A DNA stretch of 64,000 nt from Anisakis pegreffii. Its lineage: Eukaryota; Nematoda; Chromadorea; Rhabditida; Anisakidae. The stretch is taken from NCBI GenBank assembly GCA_035041965.1, contig JAPYMA010000798.1, positions 1-64,000 of the forward strand, read 5' to 3'. Positions within the stretch are counted from its first letter, which is position 1; each line of letters starts with the position of its first letter. A program made the position numbers and the translations under genes. Positions 12,801 through 25,788 of this stretch are shown here, in pieces. The notes under the pieces were generated by a model. That model saw only the letters and a list, made by a program, of their open reading frames with translations. It was not told where the DNA came from and did no database searches.

Positions 12801-15800
12801 TGAATTTTGTATTGTTGATACTATCCAGAATGTCGAATAAATTTCAGTTTTATGATGAGCTGCTTATAATGCGCGAATAGCATTAAGTAATGTATGGTAT
12901 GCGATTACGCAATGAAGTTTCCACATGAAGTACTTTCTACTATTTTTGAAAAATTGTCGATTCACTCTTCTGATCGAGAATCCATTATGGTGGATTGCGC
13001 TTGCAAATAATATGCGTTTATCATTGAGATTTGATTATTTTTTTGTCTTTTTTGGTTGAATCTATTTCCTTATCTTCGGGATTCTTTATAAACGTTCCGG
13101 TGGATTCATCTTTGAAAGTCTGAAAGTAGTTAAAACGCTAAACTTGAGGATTCTTCGAATTAATGATTAACGATTCAGTTTCATTTGGTTATTCAGTGTA
13201 GTTTTATGATAATTATTCCATTCATTCTCTGCAATTGCTAACGATGAATTGACGACGACAGCTTTGCGTTCAGATAATCATTCAGAAATGTTATCAGTTT
13301 TCGTGCAAATATAGAAGTGTTGAGTATTTGTAGCAGTAATGGTAAATATTATGCCATATGTAACGTGATCGCATTGCATTGTACTCTCATCAACATGGTG
13401 CCAGAATCGTTTTTGCCATTCCCGTATTGTGTTCGCATCAGGCCATTTTTGCTTAGCATTTTATTATTCCAACTAATTGTGAATATGGTGGTATGTTGAA
13501 GTTCTGATTTTGTTTTCGAATACGTATTTGTATTCACTGGAAAAATAAAGATCGTTTTGTTTGATTAGCATTCTATCGATAATTTTCACTCTCCCATTTG
13601 TGATGATGCACAGTGATTCTATTTGCGAACTTCTGTGCGATAGAACGCCATCTTTCAACATTAACATCATTACTGTAGTCTGTTTTCCGCTGAGGTATCT
13701 GTTAGATGTTTTAGTTGTCTTTAAAGAATTTCTTTGTGGATTCATTCCATTCAGTGTTCTTGAATTAATTGGAGAAGCTATAGGAAGAGTGAGCAGAAGC
13801 GTTGAGTGTTGCACTGATTTAATGACGGATTCGCGGTACTTCTGGGAAGAGATGGTTTTGATGCGCAATGAATTCAGACACTGACGTTATTCACTGGGTC
13901 AAACTATAACTGAAATCCGCTCATACTATATTAGTCACTTTCCAGGGTTCATAGAAGTTATGAAATTCATTCCAATTTTAGATTGTTTGAAAAATTTTTT
14001 CGTCTGAATACCGTTCAACAATTCTAAGTAATATTTTTCATTCAATTGAATGGATTATTTCAAAATTCTATATGCTGCGAAGCGCTGTGTTAGGAATTCA
14101 GAACATTGTAACTGATGTTTTGTTTTATTCACAGAAGTTAAGAGATTTGTCGATAAATTCTAAGTGGATTTTTTGTGAGGCAGAAACGGATGTTTCAGAA
14201 ATGCTCTGTAGTGGGACCATATTCAACCAAAGTTATTAAATGCATTCCATAATTATACCAAATACATCTCAATCTCGTGATTTTTGTGAATTCATAATAA
14301 TTAACAGAATATTTAATGAGGAATTAGTCAGTGGATAACGCATTCACATTGTGGCTTAATGTTGTTGATTTTTGATGCGTTATGCAACGATTTTTTGATG
14401 CGTTGTGCAACGATTTTTGGAATGTGATTTAATATGGCACGATTGCAGTGCTTTTATTTTCGGATTATTACTCGGAATAAAATATTATGCATTGCATGAA
14501 TGAAGGGTATTTGAGATTATGCATTCATATACATAATTAATCCTCCTCATTTCGTGTGTTTGAATTTTGTGATACTTTACATCCGTTGCTCTCTTTTCTG
14601 TTACACTTTCACTTTCGGCTCGCAAATTTGACGGCGAAATGACACGGAAAAAAACTTTTGATCATATTCGTCATTTCATTGAGAATTCATTAAATTACTG
14701 TTTGATAAGTAATTCTGATCAATCATTTTAATAGCGATGTGCGTCGTGCAAAAACTGCATTAATTTTTCATCGCTTCGTTGTTGTTTTTTTCTCATCTGC
14801 AAAATCATTGCCTTTTTTCTGATTCGCGAGAATTCAAAATGATTTCGATCTATCACCCAGTGATTGATGAGCAAAATCGCATCATTCGAGGGATCTGTTT
14901 TCATTTGAGGAAGAAAAAATTGCTATTCTGAGCAACTGCTGTGAAGGCAGTTGCGCATAATAAATCATAAGTGTCGTTACCGTGCGAGCCGTTTCTAATC
15001 TTGCTGATTTCTAAGTTTTGAAGCGCAATTTATCAGTGATGATTGAGTGCATGAGATGATTTACACGGTGAACATCGTGTCATCACCTCCAAAAAGAGAG
15101 TCTCTAAAAGTGATCGTCATTTTTTGACGCTTTTTTGTGAGTAAATTCATTTGATTAATCCAGTGGTTCTCACGCTCGGGCGCTCCATTACACCCAGTTT
15201 GATGATCTCGCACCCCGCCGTTACCTCCCCCCACCCCCCTCCTGATACAAAAACCTACAATTTCTACGTATAACGTCGGGAACGAAAGGAAAACCGGTCC
15301 AGAAATTCCTTACTGGCGTGAAAGAAATTAGTTTTCTGGAATGAAACAAGTATTTTTAGAACTTTATTTATCTATCGCAGAAACAATATGGGCCTTGGCA
15401 ACCAAAAACGAAAAGCATGAAAAAAACCTTCTTCAGCGATTGAAAAAAAAATACGCAATAATCGTTTGAGTAATTATCTCCGAGATGAACGCAAAAGCAA
15501 GCAATCACTCCATCAAAGTGATGGTTAATGAATAAGTAAAAATTCATTTGAAGGATGAAAATAATTGAGATGTGACAGGTGCATTAAGATTGAAATTCCC
15601 ATTTCAGTATTTCAATCATTCACGTCATCACGCAAGCAGTATTATACCAGTTGAAAAAAAACATTCATAAGCGATGCAAGAATTAAAAATTGTAAAAATT
15701 GAAAAGGAAATTGATATCATCAAATTCAGAAATAGTCGGTTGTCCTACACCAAATCAATGATCCTTTCCTGTCGTACCAAAGAGTTCAATCAATTCTTAG

Positions 15801-18800
15801 GAAGTTTACTGCCATGAACTAATCGCATTCACGTACCAAAGTGAAAAACGTCCTCACAACGGCGTTCTATCATAACAACACCTGCACAAAATACCAATTT
15901 CCCAGCCCCGTCCGTTAACTCCCACGAAACCCCCAAATTACCCAAAACTTTTTTGAGTAATTTCACTCCCTATGAGAACCACTGGATTCATCTAAACAAA
16001 CATTGGGTATATTTATATTTGTGTGTGTGGTGGGTGTGTTTGTGTATGCGTAATCCAAATCGAATTTTGCTCATATCCTTTACTCTCACACAGAAATCTG
16101 CTTTTTTTCTGTCGTAGATATATGAGTAGAGATCACTTGCATCCAGTGATCATAAACGACCATCTATCTTCATTCCTATTTGGCGTTATGATTAAATTGT
16201 GTTTGTCCATTTGTTTCCCCGTCTTTGTTTTCGTTCATTATATTTGCGTTTTTTCTGAAGGTTATGCATTCCATCCATTTCTGCAATGTGATGTAATGTG
16301 TTCAGCTGATGAAATCTCTCTCACTCGACTTTTTACGTTTACACAGTGTGCGCAATTGTTGTCAGCAAAGAATTTCCTCGTTTGGTTTAACAAATTATTT
16401 GATTATGTTGATTTATTGAACGACCATCTAGCGAACACTGTTAGTGTATGTGAAAGGCATTCTCTCATTCATTGCATTGCTGGAATTTTGTGTTGCACAG
16501 AAAGGGCGATGTGTGAAGTGATTTGAAAATTACAACAACTGTGAAATGAATGTGTGTAATCAATTAGTCAATCGTTTTGATAAACATGAAAGAATTTTTC
16601 ATTTGTTTTAACTGATGCATTGTAAAATTTCATTTAGAATTAAGTGAAAGGGATCATCATTCATCGCATTTTTGTGTAACAAATATGTCATATTGAATTT
16701 ACGTGAGCTTTAAATCATCATTCACAAAATTTAGTTTAGACAGACATTTTTTGCGTTGAATTGCTTCATGATTGTTACACTGATTTTGTCAAAAGAATGT
16801 TTTTGATACTTTCGAGGTTGCAATCACGCATCATCAAGCTAATCTAACCAAACATCTCTTTAGCTCCACGTTCCCATTTTGTAATCTTTCATTAGTTTTT
16901 CACAAACTCAATCACTCAAAAGTTATGAGAATGACTTAAATGTTGTTTGTTTTAAAATTGTGATGAATTAAAATCGGGTGAAAGTGACTCTTTCTTTGCG
17001 GAAGTATTTTATTGCGTTTACATTTATGAAGTGTACCATTACAGCAGTAGTGACACAACACTTACGATGTTACTAATGATATGAGGATGAGAATAAAGAT
17101 GATTGCAGTAGTAATAAATATAATAATGATGATGTATTCACAGATATCATTTACATATTGATCGTCTTTATTTCACTTTATTGTTTTTATGATATCCACC
17201 AGTACATGCATATTCCTACATCCATTCAGTTATAATTTCATCACAACTGTTGTGCCCAGCATTATTTGTCGTAAAACATTTCTGAACTACATAAAGGATA
17301 ATGTGAGAGGTTTCTGGCAGTTTCACTCTAATATTTCATCGTATTTTCTGCATCCGATTTATAACTGCAAAAGCGATTATCGTTCAAAAATAGTCGCAGA
17401 TCCGTTTTAATCATTCTAATGTTGCAGTTATTATACTTTAAGTTTACATTTCTTTAATGCTTTCAGTCCAGATCGATTACAGCGATATATATATATGTAT
17501 ATATATACCTCTTTAGTTATGAACCATTTGCTGTTTGCACTTCTCTTTGTCAACTCCAAAGAAATAATGTTTTTATTTACGTAATAAAACGATTGAGTTT
17601 ATCGAAATGCGTTGACGGAATGAGTGAGTATGAGGATTGTTCGAATGAAGATCAGATGAAATTACGTGTAATTGGGGTAATGGGAGATGCTATATTATTC
17701 GATGATCTCTCGTAAAAAGTTCCATTTTGAATGTCAGTGAGTGCAATCGACGATTGAATGATTAAATGAAGTAAATTTTAGGAACAGTTTGATTGGAATA
17801 GCCGTCAAATCGGATACGTCAGCAATAGTGGGTGCATCACCGCCGTCAGCTCCACGTATCTCATCGTCGTCAACGACACAAGTCACCAATGCGACCTTAT
17901 CAAGTGGTGTCTCTATAACGGCAACCGCAAATAATCCTTTGATGAGTTTGAATGATGCGAGTAGAATTACACCGACGAGCGTTATCAACACCAACTCAAC
18001 AACACCAAATAATAATAATAATAATAATCAATCATCAACACCCTGGAAAAACACCAATCAGCTTTCGAGGCCACGTTCCACTAGCAGTAATCACACTAGC
18101 CAGGAACAGCGAACATCCATCTCAACCACCACCGCCACCACTACAAATAGCAATACATCAGCGATTGTTGAAAGTGAGTTTTTTCCATTTACATTATTGT
18201 TATGTGCGAACTTTTCGATAGATTTCATTCTGTTAAACTCTGGCTACGCATCAGTTTGCGATCCGTTATTGTCCTGTAATTAGTCGAGATTTTTTTTTGT
18301 TTTTCAGAACCTTTAGTATATATCTAAATTGGATGTCTTGAGTTTAACCATTCGTTAATTTTCTCATCGTTTTCCATGTTGAATTGATCCTCGTGGAGAG
18401 CACCTGGTAATTCCTGTTTAGGTAACATGAGCTGAGTTTTTTGTGTTTTCACGTGAGCAATGTTGAAGTTGTTTGGCTTAGGAAACAAATCGCGATGGTT
18501 TTGTGACGTTACTAAGCGAGTGTCATTCAATTAAGTAATCAGAATTTTCGTTTTCCGTGACAGTTCCCTTTTATTTATTCCATTCTTGACTGTCTGCTAA
18601 CGTTATCATTGCATAACGAGTTTTCGCTATTTGTACGATGCGTTGGCAAAATTATCAGTCAGAATGCACAACATACATACACACACACACAATTGCTTGC
18701 AGACAGTTTCTTGTGCAGGTCGCATCAAATTTATTTTCCAATATCCATAAATACTTCATATCAATTACATAGTTGTATATGTTGTGATCGAATGAAATCA

Positions 18801-21800
18801 ACCGAAGCGTTCCTATTATTATTGCTCTTCATGAATTCACCCCACCTCGACAATTACTCACTGCTCATTCGCCATTCGTTTCCTGTGCTCTTGTTCAACT
18901 GCTCCTTCGATGAATTCTGTTCTCTCTTAACGAAATCAGCACAACATCCTACTTTATACTATAAACTATGCGTAACTTCCGTATTATCCGGAATCTGATT
19001 CCGTTTGATGAAGAGGAAACTCATGAAAAGGTGTATGATAATTCAAAAGGTTTATGATAATAACTTCGCCCTTTAATGATAATAACTTTGCTCTTTAATC
19101 ATTATCCATGATTAAAGGGCAAAGTATAATTGTTGAATGTAGTCGATTTTAGCAAAGAAAAACCTGGCGGCTTAGATTTTGTTCTTAATTAAGTGCAACC
19201 AGATTTTTTCTTCATTGCTTTACGATTGTCTTCACTGCATTAATGTATTTATAATTACATAAAAATTAAAATTTTGATGTGTGAGAATATATGATTTATT
19301 TGCTGATGGTTTAGGTGTACGTGTATTTGCAATCAGTTTGCTTGCTTGTTGCGTTTTTGTGATATTTCGAAATTGATTGTTGAAATGCGATTGCCAGTCT
19401 TGTCAGAAACAGCGTGTGAACACTGTCATATCGTTCACATCTATCGTTCACCGAGTATCCTGTTCTTCGAAAATTTTTATGCAAAGTTTCCCTGCAAAAT
19501 CGTTGTTCCAGTTTTGCGTTTTACCTTTCAGTTACTTTGAAGACGTTCCAAAATGGTGGTAAAGTATTATATTCAGAAAATATCCGTATTTCCTCAAAAT
19601 TGCGCAGTTTTTCGCTCTTACGTAAGTGACGACTCATTTCACCATCCTCAGAAAGTTTTATGTGAACGAAAAAAGCTTTGCGTGTCGACTTGTTCGAAAA
19701 GCCTCATTTTCGGTCAAGCATATTAAGTGCTCCAATGTTTTACGATATTGCTTCGACGAAGGTTTTTTCATTCCTCTTTTTCTATCTGTCTAATCGTAAG
19801 GGTTCAAATGTTTCATAGTCTCAAATGCAATTATTCATTTCAAGAGTGACATTTAGTTGTGGAAAAGTTCATCGAAACGATTAAAACGTTATGGCACATG
19901 AATAAAAAATGATTCAGAGAAATGTTTATGCATGAAATTCTAAGTGGAAATTACATTTTGAGAAAAGTGAACATTTTTTTCATGAATAAGCGGGGGCTTT
20001 TCAGAAGTTTCTTTATTCGCCATCAATTCCATGTGTCCTATCAATTTATATCGTAATTGTTCGAAGTTTGTGTTCGAAAAACTTTTTTTCTTTGCTTTCA
20101 TCAGTTAAGTGTTTACATTTCATTTTATTTTTTCGTTTCGTGTCTTTTTTTTTTTGATTGCGTTTTATATTTCATTCGATTTCTTCAATTTCATACACTT
20201 TCCATCCACGAAATCTGTGATGATAGGGGAGGGATAGTATCATTAGGAAAATTCATATTTTCTCACTTTTCGATGGTTGTTGTGCTGTAAACAGAGATCT
20301 TTTGAGTGCATTGTAAGTGCTGTTAGAAACGTAACGAAAACATATTGGAGATTCCACAAAATTGACTTCTTTGTTTGTCACTGAGTAGGTTGGAAAGCAG
20401 ATCCGTATGCCTCAAAAAATAAATAGGTTCAGCTGACGCATCGAGTCAGAAATTCAAAAATTCTCCGCCAGTCAGTAAAGAACTGTGGAACTTTCAACAA
20501 CGGTTTCAAATTCCCAAAAAACAGCAGCTAAGTTGTCGTTTGCATTGCTGAACGTTTCCGAATCGTGTCGCAAACATCAAAACAATCAATTTAGTTTGCG
20601 TTCGACTTTAAGAATCATTTATCACCCTATCAGTCATAGTTTAATCCAGAAAAAAACTACAAAATGAAAGGAAAATTATCTGTGCTCTATGAAGACCATC
20701 CCGCTAAATAATATGCATAATCCTTTGTCGTCTGTCCGTGTTCGTTTTCGGGTATTAATCGAAAAATTCGATTCTTTTCTTCATAGAAATACCACTTTTG
20801 TTTTATTCAATCGGAGCGCTTCACTGATTGTTTGTGAACATTGTGGTTAAAGCGAATTTATGATGATCAAATAGCCACGTATTAAAATTTCCATTCAACA
20901 AACGAACAGAGCAAACAGCAAGGCGTTCTCGGAATCGGGGTTGTTTCAGCACCACGGGATGAGTTATTGCAGAACGAGTGGTATTTTTATAAGATCGGTA
21001 CTTCGAAACCGCATTTAATCTTGAATGCTATTAAAACTTAATGCTGTCATGACGATACTAATAGTAAAGCGTAATATACCATTCACTGTTCAGTGATAAA
21101 AAGCACATTACGCATCGTTTCTGTGTTACGCAATCCGTTGAACATTATCAGCTCCATTTCATTTTATCAAATTCTCATTGATAATTTGTTTGCTTAGACG
21201 ATTATCATTGAGTTTATTTGTTTATAAAACGCAAATCTTTGTCCTTATCACAACATTTTTGTTGCGGATGCTGCTTATCATGTATGTTAATCGCACTGAA
21301 GCGAAAAACGCATTATTTCACATCAAAAATCGCTCGTCTTTGTGCTGATGAACGCTTTCGTTATGAAAAACAGAGGTGGGCTTATTGGAAGCGATTTTGC
21401 GAATCTTTTGTTTGTTTCGTTTTTTGGTGAATTTGATGACAGTTGGGTACAGTATTTTTGTCGGATTAGTGTGATTTCAAAATGATTATTGCATCAATTT
21501 TTTCGTTTACTGCAGACGAATTTTCATTGACGACTGTCAAGTAGAGAAAGAGTTCCTTCCCGTTTTTGCTTATTCCATTTCCAGTTGAACGGTGGTGGAA
21601 TTTAATCTGTTGCTGCAATCAACTTTCCTGTAGGGCATTTGATATTATCTGTCGTTAGTTGCAGCTGCAAACAATTTCCATTTTTTGAAAACTACGAAAT
21701 TGTTAGCAGATAGAATTTTCTTTTTTTTTCCCTCTCCATCTATGTGGCAATTGATGGCATGGTTTATGCACTGTGTAAGTAAGAAAAAGTGGAGTAAAAA

Positions 21801-24800
21801 GCAGGTGTTGGGATTGTTAATGTGATTGAATAAATTAATTTTTGATTCGAATCCATGCAACTTATAAAAGCAAACTTATGAATATACATAACACATGCGC
21901 GCATTTGATTTTCATTCAGCATTCTGTGTGTGTGTTGATTTAAATAATTTTTTACAAGATTGACTTTTGATCTTTCGTTGATAGATAGATGTCTGTCTGA
22001 ATGTTGCGATCATTTGATCTGAATGTTGCGATCATTTGATGAAACTATAGGTTGACTGATTTGACTACCTCCTAGTTATGTGCCCAAAAAAAGGTTGTGT
22101 TGAAAAGAAGACATTGAACTGAACCAAAAAACATTTCAGCCACTCATCCAGTTGATCCAGGTCATAACGCTCCATCAACGTCAATCGCTCCGTCGATTCC
22201 AACCACGAGTGTTGCTCAAAACCACACGAACACTCTAAATCCTACCAGTAACAACACAAATATTACCACCACTTCAGCAGCATCACTACCCATGCAAGCC
22301 GGTACCGCGTCGTTGTTTGTCAACACATCGATCGCACCACCCAACATTGCTAGTGCTGCCACTGTTGTCGGAGGTTTACCGTCAGCGCTTGGTGGTGTGC
22401 TCTCGGCTCGTGATCTTACGCCTGCTGCTGCTGCCGCGTCGATTGGCGGTGATCCGCGTGCTAATTCGCAAGCCGGTCTACTCGATCCGTTGCGACAAGC
22501 ATTCCTCAGCAATCCCAGCTTTGCGGCCTCGTTGAACGCTGCCGCTGGTTTTGGTAATGCCTTCTTGACCGGAGCGCCACCGAACGCTGCCGCGGCGGCA
22601 TTCCCGTTCTTGGCCGCACAAATCCTTCAGCAACAGCAACAACAAGCGCAACAAGTTCGCTTTTCAATGGTTTCTTTCCCTCTTATTTTGCAAAACACGA
22701 CGGATTTTTGACGAATGAATTAAAAAATTCGTTAGCTGTATTGTAAATTTCTGCTAAATTAATACTGTGAAGTCATCATTTTTCCTGTTAACATCAAAAG
22801 TGATACACGCAGAGAAAAGCTTCAACGATTAATTTTGTTCTTTTGTTTTTATCAAGCAACTTCTGAATGTTTGCATCATTTCGCCACCTCCAAACGAATC
22901 ATAAATGAACTCAAGAAACACAAAGCAATAAGGAATCACACACCATTTTTGTTGTGACTTATTCAAATTTCAGCCAATGTCCTTACCGCAAAACGTATCA
23001 CTCGGCAGTGCGTCAGTGTCGTCAATGACTGCTGGCTCAACACAACCGTCCATATCGAACAATACTGGTACCACAGCGAACACTGCGGTTTCATTCCCAC
23101 CCGGTGTCGCACTCGGTCCACAACTTGCCGGTGCAGCGCTCTTGGGACGTCCGTTGCCACATACGGCCTCACTCACCCAGTCATCGTTGCCAATTAAGGT
23201 TACTCATTCAATACTCTTGCTTCATTCGTTCGTTCGCCAATAAAATTGATCGACATTCCTCTTCATTTCTATCTTATAATTGGTTGTTTTTTGCAAACCA
23301 TAATTGTAACTTTGTGATGTTGCATATAAATTTTTTCATCAGCTGTCAGCTTCTCAAGCAGATATATTTACAATTTGAGCAGCAATTTTGTCAACGAATT
23401 TAATTCGAGAACTTATATAGTTGAGGTTCTAATTTTAGCAGCTTTAGAATAGATTCACGGTGGTATTTGTTTTCAGACAAAACAGGGTCGTTGGTGTGCA
23501 ATGCACGTTAAAATCGCTTATGAAATATCGGCGAAAAAGGAACGACGCGGCACACCGACCGCAGCACCAATCAGCTCGGCCACAGCCTCATCGTCAACCC
23601 AAAATGCTGCCGCAAACAGCTATCGCAATTCTGCTTCTGCGATTGCGCCGCCATTGTGTCCTCCCTCCACATCGAATGCAGCACATCTTGCTGGGTAATC
23701 AATTATCCAACTGAACTTATCGTTTGATTCTTTTAGAATTTGCTCGTGTAGTGATCAAATTTTATTTTGACTACCTTAGAGGATTCGTTCACCTGTTGAT
23801 TCATCTGATTTTTGATGAATGCATCTCAGCATGGTGGGATGACATTTATATCGGAATTGCTATCGCCATATTGGTTCTCCGCAAAGAACCGGCATTAGTT
23901 GACTGAGAACTTTTATCCAACTTGATAACAAGATCACTGCCTTCATTAATATCGAACGATTTTCAGGCTAACAAGTGGCTTCTCGAACGCTTTTTCGGCC
24001 ATGGCTGCTGCAGGTGCGGGGCAACCAACGTTCGGTTCACTTCAATTCCAGCAAATGACTGATCCGAGTAAACTTGTTCGACAAACGTGAGTTTTTCATG
24101 CATCCTTCTGTTCGGTTTTCAAAAATTCATCGCTTCGGAACAAATACTTCTGATAAGCCAGATGCGTATCTACGAACCGCTCTCACATTCATTGTCTCCA
24201 TATGCGTATAATACCGTGATTACGCGCATTTCTTCTCTAAACATTTGCACCACAACATTGAAGTAACTTTGTGTATGTTTAGTATCTGGGACAATTGTAG
24301 GGCAACGCCGAAAGGTCCACAAGGTCGGCCTGCATCAGCGATGCAACGAGGCGGGGGTTCGACGGGCACAGCGCCTGGTGGTCTGCATCTGCCGCTAAGT
24401 GCAACAGCCGGAATGGGCGCCAATACGGTGGTCTCATTGGGCGGTGCGTCGATGCCGCTTGGTGCCCTTCAAAGTGCTCTCCCAAATATGATGGGTGGTT
24501 CACTGTCGCTACCCGGTGGACTGCCCGTCTCCGTCTCAGGATCGCTGACGAACGGTACAAGCGATGCTGCCGCACAAGCGGCAATGTTCGCTGCACTCGC
24601 ACAAAATTCGCAACAAAACGCGGCACTCTCATCGAGTCCTTTCCTGCTCTCGGCTGTCTCGCAGCAACAGCAACAACATCCACTCTCGTCCACATCAGTT
24701 GTTACCGCCAACGGAACACAATCCCAGTCATCACAATCTGTTTTTCCAACGCAACGATTATTCGATCCGGCCATGACAGCCGCTGTCTTACAGCAAATGC

Positions 24801-25788
24801 AATCGGTATACAATGTTTGTTTTATTTCAGTAAAATTTATCTTTTTTTCCACATAGTTGATTGCATCGTCACAAATCGTATTTCCGTTTACCACTGAAGA
24901 TAATTGCGTTTTGATAAAAATTCGCCGGGAAATCCATTTGAAGAAAGATAATTTTGAACGGACTAAAACAATGACTAATAACTGCGCAATATACAGATGG
25001 AAGCGATGCGTCAGTCGGCCGCAGCTGCTCAGATGAATGCCGCAGCAGTGGCTGCAGCGGCAAATGCGAACTCGCATGGTGGATCGGCGAGTGGTGGGGC
25101 TGGCGGTGGTGCCACAAATGCAACGACCTATGAATTGATGCGTATGCAACAGCAGATGATGGAGCAGCAGCAGATGATGGAACGATATGCGGCAGCGATG
25201 AATGCCGCCGCCGCTTCGAACGGCGCGGCATCAGGATGCGGTGCTGGCTCAGCGCAGTCGGCGAGTCACTCGTTGGATCTGATGAAACAACAGTTATTCG
25301 CGTCGCAGTTCAGACAGCAGCAGCAACAACAACAACAGCAGCAACAACAAGCGGCCGTTGCGGCATTGGCTGCGGCACAGCAGCAACAGCAGCAGCAGCA
25401 GTCCGCATCGTCGAACAGCAGCGCCTCGTCACAGCAGCAACAGCAACCCTCTATTGAGCAGCTCATCGAACTGCAACGTCAGCAACAACAACAACAGTTG
25501 CTCAGTGCTTCTCGAGCTGCCGCAGCCGCCGCCGGACTTCCGAGTGGTTACACTCTGTCGGCTGGCTCGGCAACGGCACCTGGAATGCCGTCTGCCGCTG
25601 GTTTACCTCAAGGTCTCTCCGCAAGTGGTCTCTTCAACGCGTCACATCTGATGTCAATGGGCGGTGCGGCCGCAGCAGCTGCTGCTAATTTGCAACAATC
25701 TTTGTACGGCAAAAATCCCTACTCAAATACTCTCGAACAATTGGCTAGACAGAAACGAGACGGCGATATGATGCAACCGGGAAGGTGA
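9853..25788 (+). CDS. AUTS2/fibrosin/Tay-bridge family-like nuclear protein (5' incomplete)
   Basis: Eight exons join in frame: 9853-10139, 17782-18173, 22140-22654, 22974-23198, 23477-23694, 23967-24086, 24283-24805 and 24997-25788 (TGA), giving 1023 codons. All junctions are GT-AG and phases match. Seen: exon 1 ends with KRSLD...ADKRVKLEH, close to the Myc NLS (from residue 82); exons 2-4 are Ser/Thr/Asn/Ala-rich; exon 5 has GRWCAMHVKIAYEI (from residue 477); exon 7 opens with IWDNCRATPKGP (from 587); exon 8 is polyQ/polyA. Known: AUTS2 has GRWCAMHVQIAWQI followed later by PWNRLHRTPPSF, and AUTS2 proteins work with variant PRC1 in transcription. The same two blocks in the same order support family membership. 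The first exon opens on a codon boundary without ATG, so either upstream exons are missing or trans-spliced mRNA starts at the ATG at 9981. The final AAG/GTGACA could also be a donor, extending the protein. Function is inferred from the family only. Confidence 0.72.
11929..11968. repeat. Perfect 40-bp palindrome
   Basis: The sequence reads identically on both strands, centred on CTGCAG (PstI-like centre GCTGCAGC), and pairing continues about 5 bp further on each side with one wobble. Confidence 0.9.
15153..15992. mobile_element. Non-autonomous hAT-type element with target-site duplication
   Basis: The element spans 15161-15984 (824 bp). It begins CAGTGGTTCTCA and ends TGAGAACCACTG, a 12-bp terminal inverted repeat typical of hAT elements (family knowledge). 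It is flanked by near-identical 8-bp repeats, GATTAATC at 15153-15160 and GATTCATC at 15985-15992, which fits the hAT 8-bp target duplication. No transposase frame is visible. Sub-terminal C-rich blocks and interior sequence recur at 27645-28748. Confidence 0.88.
18174..22139 (+). other. Intron 2 of the AUTS2-like gene
   Basis: A 4-kb intron with donor GTGAGT and acceptor TTTCAG that splits codon A/CC. It holds a weak hairpin near 19080-19130 (ACTTTGC...GCAAAGT arms) and a direct repeat at about 22000-22040 (TGAATGTTGCGATCATTTGA twice). No gene is seen. Confidence 0.7.
22000..22040. repeat. Short tandem direct repeat
   Basis: The 20-bp unit TGAATGTTGCGATCATTTGA occurs twice almost back to back, just upstream of exon 3 of the AUTS2-like gene. 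Confidence 0.85.
23477..23694 (+). other. Exon encoding the AUTS2-family signature
   Basis: The exon opens TKQGRWCAMHVKIAYEISAK and then becomes Ser/Ala/Pro-rich. The octapeptide GRWCAMHV is the diagnostic piece: vertebrate AUTS2 carries KHGRWCAMHVQIAWQIYHH at its conserved core (recalled from the family). It is flanked by TTTTCAG and by donor GTAATC, and ends in phase 2. Confidence 0.75.
25312..25500 (+). repeat. Imperfect CAG/CAA polyglutamine repeats in coding exon
   Basis: Three to four runs of mixed CAG and CAA codons (the longest about 12 Gln) are separated by Ala- and Ser-rich spacers within exon 8 of the AUTS2-like gene. The mixed codons suggest selection for glutamine rather than simple DNA slippage alone. 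Confidence 0.9.

Larger units (their letters stand above)
10140..17781 (+). other. Large intron 1 of the AUTS2-like gene
   Basis: A 7.6-kb intron runs from donor GTTTGT to acceptor TTTTAG. It splits codon AA/G, joining ...EDYK to NSLIGIAVK. It contains a hAT-type element (15161-15984) and a 40-bp palindrome (11929-11968). Open frames at 13561-13884 and 16023-16526 have no recognisable domain. Otherwise I see nothing. Confidence 0.7.

Noticed and set aside
24279..25149. Minus-strand frames of 138 and 226 codons
   Set aside because: Shadows of AUTS2-like exons 7 and 8, which have supported splice sites and family motifs in the other strand.
25266..25466. Minus-strand poly-Cys frame
   Set aside because: It is the antisense of the polyglutamine coding repeats.
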